NCBI GenBank assembly: GCA_936432065.2
Contig: OW386290.2
Span: 136,632,677-136,696,676 of the forward strand
Reading direction: 5' to 3'
DNA: 64,000 nt
Source: Rutpela maculata
Lineage: Eukaryota > Arthropoda > Insecta > Coleoptera > Cerambycidae
Position 1 is the stretch's first letter. Each line of letters begins with the position of its first letter. Position numbers and translations under genes: made by a program. Under the pieces are notes generated by a model, which saw only the letters and a program-made list of their open reading frames with translations, made no database searches and had not been told where the DNA came from. Below are positions 55,298 to 64,000 of the stretch, in pieces.

Positions 55298-57160
55298 CTT
55301 GATTGATTGATTTACCAGCGTGCGGTAGGCATTGCTGCCACTCCCAGGTATACAGCTGGGCCTGCTACGTCCACGCTGGGTTGGACTAAGGTCATGCTTG
55401 TTGCCAGCAGCGAGAGCCACATGGCGCATGGTAAAGAAATGTGGGATGGGAGGTGTAGGTATTTGTGAGATGCGTTACCGCATTGTGTCGTGAGGGAGCG
55501 TTTAAGCTCCCTTTTTTGTGTGTTTGGTTCTGGACTTCTGCCTATTCTGACTTTTATTGTGAAATATGTTGCCGTGTTGTGTCGTAATATGGAGTGTTTT
55601 TCCTCCTCTTTTTGCGTTTCTGTTTCTTCGAATCTTCTTTTTTCTGGGTCTTCTGATTCCTCGGTTTCCGATTGTGGTAGAGTATATATCCTTGCGATTT
55701 GTTAGTGGTGTTCATTTGTTGATCCTGATCCTCTCAATTGTCGTTCTCCACTGTAGCATGGTCTCCCTATTACTTCCACGTCCAGTGGAAGTATAGTAAC
55801 GACAAAAAAATTTTTTAAAATTTTTATGGTCCAAATAGGCTTAAAATGTCATGAAACGTCGAGATTTTAAGTTTGAGCGAAAAAAAAATTTCTGTCTGTC
55901 TGTCGGTCTGTCGGTCTGTCTGTCGGTCTGTCTGTAACTTTTTTTGTGCGCACGTTTACTCTGAAACCGTTTAAGATATTGACTTGAAATTTGGTACACA
56001 TGTGTACTTTAACGAGATCTAGAACTAGATTATATTTTCATCTTGTTCCGTCGAAGGGTTGGGGGGTAAATTGGGGTAAATTTGGGGTAAATGGGTAAAT
56101 CAAGCAGGTAAGAGTCCGTGAAATTGGTATTTAGTATATACAAGAGAAGCTGAGGTCTGAAGAAAATTTTTGGCATTAGCCACCCCCATTACCACCCCCA
56201 TCTCCTTATTAAAGGGGATGAAAAAAAATGTGATTTAGTGCATGTACAGGGACCAGAAACCTCAAAATATTTTTTTACTTCATCCACCCCCCACTACCAC
56301 CCCCCTATCACCACCCCCACCCCACTACCGATGTGGGGTATCGTTATATGGGTTTTTGGGGTAGAGGATTTCAAATATTATATTATTAAAGTTCCATAAA
56401 CAAATATTTTCACACACAAAGTTTTTTCGTTGTGAGTGACTTGGATAGAGAATCTGGATGTGGAAGTAGTGATTCCTTGGGCAGCGGTTTTTTTAGTTTG
56501 TTGCTGTTCGGTGCTAGCGCTTTCTTCAGTAAATGTGTTGGTCCCTTCCTTGGGTATGTCCCCAATACTTCATTGCGTATATTTCTATAATGTTGATGTT
56601 TTGTGTCGCTGTTTTCGTCTTGTTGCTTAGTTGGACGATGCCCTTTCTGCTCTTCTCAAAAACTTCTTCTGTTGGCTTTTTTGTTGCCGCGACTCCATAT
56701 ATCATCGTTGGCCGTATGACGCCTATGTACATATATTTGATAAGGTCCCATAATAGTTTATTTTTCTCAATGAACGGTATGTTACCTTCGTGCCGTTTTG
56801 ATTCTCTCCTTTACTGTTTTTCTCCGCTCCAGCTAGTTCGTCCGTTCTGTTCCTAGGTACTTCAATTTGTTTGGTGTTTTTAGGGAATATTCATCTATTT
56901 TGTGTTCCTCTCCGCTGGTCCAACTCTTCTTCTTCTTCTTCTGCATCGATTAGGAGATTATCGACGTATGTGTGTGTTTTCTTAGAGAACACCATTTTTC
57001 TGAAAGAAACTTTCACTAGGCATACCTCCGCTGAAGTGCTGTGGGAACTCAGCCCAGACGCAGTATATCAACAATACCTCATTGATTATTTCGAGTTTAA
57101 TTTTAATTATTATCACTACCGTAATTTCTAGCAGTTATTCCTTGGATGGTGGCTTATTGA
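55298..57160 (-). pseudogene. RTE-like LINE, 3' half, interrupted by family A
   Basis: The minus strand carries, from right to left, a late reverse transcriptase region with EKNKLLWDLIKYMYIGVIRP and TMIYGVAATKKPTEEVFEKS (56770-56650), the block SRKGIVQLSNKTKTATQNIN and YAMKYWGHTQGRDQHIY (56640-56530), then, beyond the family A insertion, a basic region, and finally a short-repeat tail (AATC units, about 55300-55316 on this strand). Such short-repeat tails are usual for RTE-type LINEs. Family A copy 5 (55772-56494) lies inside it in the opposite orientation. Many stops. The catalytic YADD box was not found here. Confidence 0.6.
55772..56494 (+). mobile_element. Family A interspersed element, copy 5
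   Basis: A full-length copy, starting ACTTCCACGTCCAGTGGAAG and ending TTGGGCAGCGGTTTTTTT, with all family landmarks and the longest TCTG/TCGG stretch. It is inserted in an RTE-like LINE, so its boundaries can be checked against other LINE copies. Confidence 0.82.
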
Positions 57161-57659
57161 AGGGTCTTCTTACATTAATTTGATTCATTCATTTTTTTGT
57201 TTTATCTTCTTCCTTCAGTTTATCTCCACTGTTGCCGTGTTATACCTCTTTTCGTGTATGTGTTATCATTTTTTCTGTAGGCCCCCCTGCCGCCGCTTTA
57301 CTGCCCCTGATTCGTTCCCCCGTTTCTTTGATTTTTTGGTCCTATGTTCTGTATTTGATTCATCATTCTTGTGTATAGTTACCATTTCCTGAGAAAAACT
57401 ATGCATTTCCATTGAACTGCAAGAAATTCAGCCCCCGGCGTATTAAGCCAATAGTACGCCACTGATCAGATTGTCCATTTATTACCCAAGTCAACGCTTG
57501 TTTATCTAAGAAACTCTGTTTTTCTTAAGGAATAACACCATTATTGACTTGCTATAAATTTACGGTGTCAGCGGTCGACAGTTTCAAGTACCTCTCAGAT
57601 TTTCGAAGAAAGTCGTTTGAATCAGCCCCTCACCAGTTTATTACAGCATTTATAATGCA

Positions 57660-58025
57660 GAATGCAACCACAAAAATACACTCTTTTTAATACAAATACA
57701 AATTATGTACGTAATTAATCACTAATTGCACTTCCCAAGATATGTATTGTTCCTCAAACCTGCCGCTTACTTGACACCTTAAAAATTTGCAAAAAAATAT
57801 GCAACACACAAAAACACACTCTTTTTAATACAAACACAAATTATGTACGAAATTAATCACTAATCGTACGTCCCAGGTATGTATTATTCCCCAAACCTAT
57901 CACTCACTTTTTACAACTTAAAAATTTGCATAAAAAATATACAACACCACAAAACACATTCTTTTTGATACAAATACAAATTATGTACGAAATTACCTAT
58001 TATTCACTTGACGCATTAAACGTTA
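57660..58025. repeat. Tandem repeat, unit about 139 bp, nearly three copies
   Basis: Units start at about 57664, 57803 and 57943 and share ACACTCTTTTTAATACAAA, CACAAATTATGTACGAAATT and, in the first two, CCTTAAAAATTTGCA-like ends. Confidence 0.8.
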
Positions 58026-58629
58026 TATTTTTTACACTTTGTATTTAGCTAGGGCTTGGACCTAAAAAGCATTGCAATGGTTTTCTGCGGCAGACACTTG
58101 TTAATCATTAAGACATAAATAAACTAGTATAAATAAACTTGGGTGGTACTTTAAAAATGAGAAGATACTTAGCTTATCGTTCCTCTTATGTATTGCCTGG
58201 TCCTTTAAGCTTATTTCTTTATGTATAGCACTGCACTATCGGTTCTGTCACTAAATACTCTGTATCAGTTATTTTCAAATATTAATTCTATTTCAATTTT
58301 GTTCTTTTGTTATGATATATCGATTTGCGCGGAATTCTTTAATCTACAAATTCACCTAATTTTTATCAAATTTAGCGGACTTTTAGCGGGCGTTTTCACG
58401 TTTTAACGGCAGCGTTTTTCGGACGCGTCCGTTTGCTCGGAAAGCACAATTCGAACTATCTCATCGTAGAAAAAAAAAATTTCTTGTACAGATACCCGTT
58501 TCACAGCAGACTGAACTGAAATATCGAATAAAAAATGTCTTTGCGTCTGTAAGTGTGTGTGTGTGCGTGTATACCGTTTCTTGTAAAAACGATAACTTCT
58601 GTTAGACTTAAAATATTTGATTGAACATA

Positions 58630-58722
58630 TGTAAAACAGCATATTACAATAATCCCTATTGAAATTGGGCCATATCTGTAATACATGGATCTGGATGGAT
58701 TTTTGTAATATGCTGTTTTACA
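58630..58722. mobile_element. TA-flanked MITE, 93 bp, in the left arm
   Basis: TGTAAAACAGCATATTACAA and its inverted form at the right end are flanked by TA (58628-58629, 58723-58724). The matching place in the right arm (near 62010) reads straight through, showing that the MITE arrived after the element had formed. Confidence 0.85.
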
Positions 58723-59935
58723 TATAGTGGAGTGCAATTTAATTTCTATCTTTCAGCCCGTTGGCACTTTTAGAGAAAAATGTATGACCTTGCCAGATAT
58801 GTACGTGACACCCTGTAGATTAGGAATCCACTTGTCGTAAAAAAATCGTAATGAATATAAGGGCACAAATCAAAATTTTTTAACTAACCACACTACGTGA
58901 TAGAGCAAATCATGAAGCATATCTTATTCAAAAATTATTAAATTCTCTGTAGAATTTCTATTTTTAAAATAAATAAAGAAACGAACTTTTACATTGGCTT
59001 ATATGGCAGTAAAAAACAAAAATCCTCATTTTCTCCGTTCGACCACAGCTGAAAATTAATTATTTTTCGAACAATTTTTCTTTCCCACGACGATATCTCC
59101 CAAACTCTTACATTTATTTAAAAAAATAATTCTTTACAAAATGTTTGTTATATTTTTCAGATTACAATGGTTCTTAAATCAGATTTTTTGAGTATCTAAT
59201 AACCAAGATATTTAATAATGTGTCAATTTTTGAAGCTTATCGGCGGATTAAAATTGTTTACGGCTTCGAGCCCCCACTCACTGTTATTCTGTTTCAACAA
59301 CCCCCTCTAACTCCGGGAGCACCCAAGTTCCACTTGGGTGAATGAATACCTACACAGGACTGTGATCTTTTCAGTTAATTTATTTTACTTTTTCATCTAT
59401 AGGTAAATTGACGTGTACAAATCCAAATTTCAGATTACGACGAAGTGGACTTTCTCTGAAATTTTTGACATGAGATCTGGGAGGTTTAAGGTAAAACGTT
59501 GTTGAATATTATTGCAATCGGTGCACCAGGGCGGCTCCAGGGAGAGCCTAAAAAAAACAATTGTCGGATCTAAAAATATTTCAAATAAAAATTGTTTAGA
59601 ATGAGAAGAATCACTTAAAAGCGTATCTTAGTGCACTCGGAAAGGAATTTATAGTCGTATGTGATGAGGAAATAATGTCGAGGTGAATCTAACCGAACCT
59701 GATTTGTACTTATCTTGTACCAATTATTAATTTATATAATAATGTGTTTAATAACATAAATGTATACATATTTCAATTGATTTTCAAATTTTATTAATTT
59801 TAAAATACAATGTTGGCAGATAACGGAATCCATATCAAAATAAAAAAGTTATGAAAAATGAAAAATAATATAACAAAATTAAAGATATACACTATACACT
59901 TTCTTCATCTAATTCAAATATATTTTTATTGATAT

Positions 59936-60047
59936 AGTTGACTACACAATTTTTATGCGTGTAAAAAATGTCGGCGTCTTTGATCTTTACCACACCGCCA
60001 GAGAAACAGACATTTTATATACGTATAGGAATAATTGTGTAGTCAAC
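59936..60047. mobile_element. Short hairpin MITE
   Basis: AGTTGACTACACAATT at the left is mirrored by AATTGTGTAGTCAACT at the right. The inside continues with partly self-complementary AAAAATGTCGGCG. Related to the degenerate copy at 7137-7240. Confidence 0.75.
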
Positions 60048-60273
60048 TTTAGTAGTTTTTTATTTCTTCTGAACGAGGAGTTCTTGCAGGACTTTTTCCC
60101 CATGCAGGAGCATAAATAGATGCATGACATGTTCTTTTTTTTACAAGAACAAACCTTACTGCCTCATTCTAAAAGAATAGAATTTTTAAAACATCAAATA
60201 TCTAACGACTTGTATAAGTTCGTAATACTTAATTAAGTGTGCGAGTAGCGTTCTTTTATGTACCTATATGTAT

Positions 60274-60308
60274 ATTTTCCTTTCCTTTCCTCTCCTTTCC
60301 TTTCCTTT
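60274..60308. repeat. TTTCC microsatellite
   Basis: About seven TTTCC units with one TCTCC interruption. Confidence 0.85.
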
Positions 60309-60439
60309 GTCAGTAAATGTATTTTTAGGTAGTCTACTGATCTGTCTCTTGGACTTACATCGGTCCAATTCTAAATACCTCTCATACTTCTCATACCATA
60401 CCCTTTATGCTTTAAAAAACCTTTCTCAAGAATTTTACA

Positions 60440-61060
60440 TATTTTGGTAAATGCCAGATCTCTTCTGATTTTACGTTTTCCACTTTTATTTTTATTGTTA
60501 GATAGCATTTTCTATTACGACTTAAGAAACATGAAACGTGATATTTAGTTTCCATAGCTATTAAATCGTTAGCACCAATTCTTTCGAAAATTATTGGATT
60601 TTATTGAGCTGTTATTAGTCTTATTTTTCTTTCTGTATTCGTGGTTATTACTTGAGAGACCTTATTTACTGTTGATGCCTTTTGACAAAAAATACATTTC
60701 TCTATAAAAAAAATTAGTTTTACGCAAGGGTACACCTGAAGAAGTTGATGCACAGGCACTGGATCCATCTGAACTGTTTTCAATTTCTTTCTCTTTTACT
60801 ATTTTTTTTTTTCCTTAAATGTTCTATATTTTTTGTTAGTAAAACTAGAATAGCAATTTCGGTGCCAAACCAAACCGTCCAAACTGTTTGTTTTTGGAAA
60901 TGATATACTTCGAGAATATATCTCGTCTTCTCTTTGGTTGCTTATTATTATTTTTTTTTTTTGGAATTTTAAACAATCAATAAATGTTTCAAATGATTTC
61001 TCAGAACCTTTGATTACAGGGGCCGGTTTCCTACAAAATTTCTTACTACACTAAACTTTA
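60440..61060 (-). pseudogene. N-terminal zinc-motif region of a GCDTTS-family-like transposon protein, decayed
   Basis: On the minus strand the frames read CYSSFTNKKYRTFKEK (a His-Arg-Asn-Cys motif just before it), ENSSDGSSACASTSSGVPLR, EKCIFCQKASTVNKVSQV, and then IGANDLIAMETKYHVSCFLS. The order H..C, CxxC, then YHxxC matches, as I remember it, the N-terminal part of the same large transposon proteins whose C-terminal part is at 13830-15364. Several frameshifts and stops are present and no GCDTTS region was found in this element. The link between the two elements is inference. Confidence 0.5.
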
Positions 61061-62734
61061 TTTTTGTCTACCTCACTTTTAGAACTTGTGACGTCAGTAG
61101 TACTTTCTATTTTAATTTCTTCTGAAAAGCACATACATCATAAGGTCGAAAATTTTACTGAAAAAGTACATACCAGCTGAAAATATCTTGCAAACAGTAA
61201 ACTAAGGGATTTATTATAACGTGTTAATCTATTACATACAAATTTTATGTAGGTCAATATAACACTGAATTAATATAATCAACAAATACTTATATTTATT
61301 CCATATTAATCATTTTCAAGACAAAAAATTAAAAAATATCACAAATCACAAGTTACAATGCGCGTGTCTATTTAAAGTCAGGCCTTTGCGGGAAGCAGCG
61401 CGGGTTGTTGAAACAGCTTTAAAGTAGTGGGACAGCGTATATCTCCAGCGAACGTGACGCTGCTGATATGCTTCGAAAATTGACATCACACTATATATTA
61501 TTAAATATCTCGGTTATTAGATCCTCAAAAAATCTTATTTAAGAACCTTAGTAATCTGAAAAATATAGCGAATATTTTATAAAGAATAATTTTTTTTGAT
61601 AAATATAATAGTTTGGGAGATATCGTCGTGGGAAAGAAAAAGTGTTCGAAAAATAATTAATTTTCTGTTGTAGTCGAACGGAGAAAATGAGGATTATTGT
61701 TTTTTACTGCCATATAAGCCAACGTAAAATATCATTTATTTATTTATTTTAAAAATAGAAATTCTACAGAGAATTTAATGATTTTTTGATAAAATATGCT
61801 TCATGATTGGCTCTATCACGTGGTATGATTAGTTAGAAAATTTTGATTTGTGACCTTATATTCAATACGATTTTTTTACGACAAGTGGATTCCTAATCTA
61901 CAAGGTGTCAGCTACATATCTGGCAAGGTCATACATTTTTCTCTAAAAGTGCCAACGGGAACAAAAACTAAGCGACTTTTGTCAACGCGAGCACTCCACT
62001 AATATGTTCCAAATTGTAATTAAATATTTTAAGTCTATTTTAAGTCTAACAGAAGTTACAAGAAGCGGTATACACGCACACATAGATATACACGCACACA
62101 CACACTTACAGACGTAAGTGTGTGTGTGACTCGAGACTCGTATCCTCATTTTTCTCTGATTTCAAAAATATAAAATTTCACATGGCTATCTTCTATAGTT
62201 TTTCTAACATTTACAAGAACGTCGATAATTTATAAATTACAAACTGATCAGAAAATTTTAAGTAGGCAATGAAAATGATGAAGTATTTTTCAATTGCTTT
62301 AATTGCCTCTACTTTTCTTTGCTCTCCGACATCTAAGGCGCTTAGCGCCGCAGATAAATGGCCGAGTCCGGAGTAGAATGCAAGAAAGGCGCTTTGTGTA
62401 ATTATTGATGCATAATAAGTTTAATTTCAATCAACAAAAAATAAAATTATTTCTAACACAAAACAAGAAATTTATTGAAGAAAAGCAATAGAAAAATCAC
62501 AATAATTGTTCTATGTCTCTCTACTGTTATTATTTACACACCAGTTCATTTTTTTATTAAAGTTTCTGGACACATTTTCCAAAATATTGCTCGTATTGAT
62601 GAAATCAACTACTTCAATGATTTTTTTCCTTCAATTCATCGATATTGTTATAAATACTAGAAAAACTATAGAACATGTGAAATATTATATTTTTTAAGTC
62701 GAAGAAAAATGAGGATTGCGATTCTCGAGTTAGA

Positions 62735-62921
62735 TACAGAGTGTTCCATTAAAAAAAAACAAATCTAACCCTGTATATGGTTAGATTTGGACGTCATTAT
62801 TTTCTCAATATGACGTATAAAAACTTGCTAGAAAATGATTTAATCTGATTTTTGAAATTCTCGTATCGGTCCAGAAATAACCAAGTTAGAGTGAGGGACA
62901 TTTATGGTGAATCACTCTGTA
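62735..62921. mobile_element. Small TA-flanked element with CAGAGTG ends
   Basis: TACAGAGTGTTCCAT on the left and GGTGAATCACTCTGTA on the right give short imperfect inverted ends including TA. An internal palindrome (AAATCTAACCCTGTATATGG) lies near the left. Weak support. Confidence 0.45.
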
Positions 62922-64000
62922 TTATAAGTTTCTAAAAATGTAGTTAAATTATGTCATTTAATAAATGTTTTATAAATGCTTCACGGATACCTTTTTTTAA
63001 CATTCTATATGACATTTTAAAAACCACCTATAAAATGCGTACGCAGTCCCGGCTACCATAAATTATGCGTTCGAGTTATATTAGGAATAATCGCAGAGGT
63101 CAGAAGTCCAACCTCAATGCAACTGAAAAGGCCTTGCCCTGGGGGAATCGCCTTATTGATCACAGCACCACTAGGTAGCGTGATTAAATTTGCCCATGCT
63201 TAGGGATATCCATCTTTCAGATATGTCTGCCTCTCTGAAGTATCTGACATGATAAAATGATACAATATAAATCAGCAACTTAAAACTAATCTGTAGGAGG
63301 CTGTACTTTTATAAATCAATAACAACTCTGTATTACCTCTTAAATTAAATTTGAAATTTATTTCTCATTTAAAATTTTGGCAGGGGTCTTTTTTAATTTT
63401 GTAGATTACTTGAATTATACTTATTCCGTTCTTGTGTTAAGTAAATTTAATTTTTTTAATTAAAACTATTGTATTGTATTCAATTCACTTATTGTGACTG
63501 CTTATATAAGTATTAAATGAGAATGTAGATAAAAATAAAACCACGTTATTTGATTATTAAAAGTCTTATCGTTAGAATTTCCTGCAAATGTGTGTGAATG
63601 TCTAACGTAGACAAACAATTATCAACATGTGCTTCCTGTGTGGCATTATGATAAAAAAAGATAGTAACAGTAGCATATTTAGTTACATATACAGAACAGA
63701 TAAAAGACTAAATAGCGAACAGTTATTATAGAGTACCGACCGGGGTGCGTCTAGATGGAAAGGACAATGTTAAAAATAGCTGAAGTTTGGCCCCCCTCGC
63801 AGATCGTATAAGACCCAGAGAAAATGGTCGGGAAAGGCTCAAAATTAATAAAAATACGTCTACGTGGTATCGGGGTTGCTGGGAAAAACTATTTCACCCA
63901 TAAAAACGTAAACGTAAACCTAAAATTGCTTTGAATAAGAGCTTATACTGAATGTGAAATAGTATATTATTCAACGAACGGAGATGAAAGTTTACAGCAC
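62922..64000. other. No gene recognised
   Basis: AT-rich, with a moderately GC-rich patch near 63110-63200 and another near 63730-63900. Neither gave a recognisable frame or RNA. Confidence 0.4.

Larger units (their letters stand above)
58544..62114. mobile_element. Second long-TIR element with zinc-finger gene remnant
   Basis: 58544-59247 is the inverted counterpart of about 61461-62114. Both arms include ATTCTACAGAGAATTTAATG-like, GGCAAGGTCATACATTTTTC and CCACGACGATATCTCC sequences. The arms are about 650-700 bp and end in CGTCTGTAAGTGTGTG. Scattered substitutions and small indels separate them. The interior contains a decayed minus-strand gene (60440-61060) with Cys/His motifs. A small TA-flanked MITE (58630-58722) sits in the left arm only. 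Confidence 0.75.

Noticed and set aside
1..64000. CRISPR arrays, bacterial operons, phage modules or ribosome binding sites
   Set aside because: None present. The spliced gene, the animal transposon families and the poly(A) signal all indicate a eukaryotic nuclear genome.

Overview
The window looks like 64 kb of insect nuclear DNA. It is AT-rich and very repetitive. The only well-preserved host coding sequence is one terminal exon. Almost everything else recognisable is transposon debris of animal type: Tc1-like, PIF/Harbinger, hAT-like, several non-LTR retrotransposon (LINE) groups, a Penelope-type GIY-YIG fragment and a FLYWCH-domain relic. I infer a large, transposon-rich insect genome. 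The order cannot be fixed from sequence alone.

Layout, first third. 1.3-2.9 kb is a complete but frameshifted Tc1-like element with perfect 27-bp ends. 3.0-3.6 kb holds remnants of the two Harbinger proteins. 3.74-6.65 kb is a fold-back element with TTA target duplications, itself invaded by a family A element and a short inverted-repeat element. 9.5-16.1 kb is best read as one long-terminal-inverted-repeat (long-TIR) element whose left arm was split by about 3.7 kb of other insertions. It carries a broken gene with a GCDTTS motif and a Cys-rich tail. 16.2-21.8 kb is a stack of insertions: a LINE cut by a TA-flanked element, which is cut by an element with an 8-bp target duplication, which contains two family A copies in inverted orientation.

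Middle. 23.1-24.9 kb is another TA-flanked long-TIR element carrying a hAT-like copy (family B). 25.4-27.2 kb is AT-rich minisatellite. 27.2 kb has the Penelope-type GIY-YIG fragment. 28.8-34.3 kb has two copies of a roughly 0.7-kb TA-flanked element (family C) around RTE-like and R1/I-like LINE remains. 37-39 kb has another inverted-repeat element and, beside it, a degraded thymidylate kinase pseudogene. 42.4 kb has the FLYWCH relic.

Right part. 44,690-46,375 is an open, 561-codon last exon on the plus strand with a clear splice acceptor and a poly(A) signal; its protein was not recognised. Beyond it lie an element packed with TGACGTCA palindromes (48.4-49.1 kb), a hAT-like family B copy with an 8-bp duplication (49.5-50.7 kb), a head-to-head pair of SWIM-zinc-finger gene fragments (51.8-52.6 kb), a tRNA-like sequence, an RTE-like LINE interrupted by family A (55.3-57.2 kb), and a second long-TIR element (58.5-62.1 kb). 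That last element encodes Cys/His motifs that appear to be the N-terminal part of the protein family whose C-terminal part lies at 13.8-15.4 kb.

The genes do not form a pathway. What links them is insertion history: several junctions can be ordered in time, and some have an empty site in a paralogous copy inside this same window. All family assignments come from reading motifs by eye; no database search was run.
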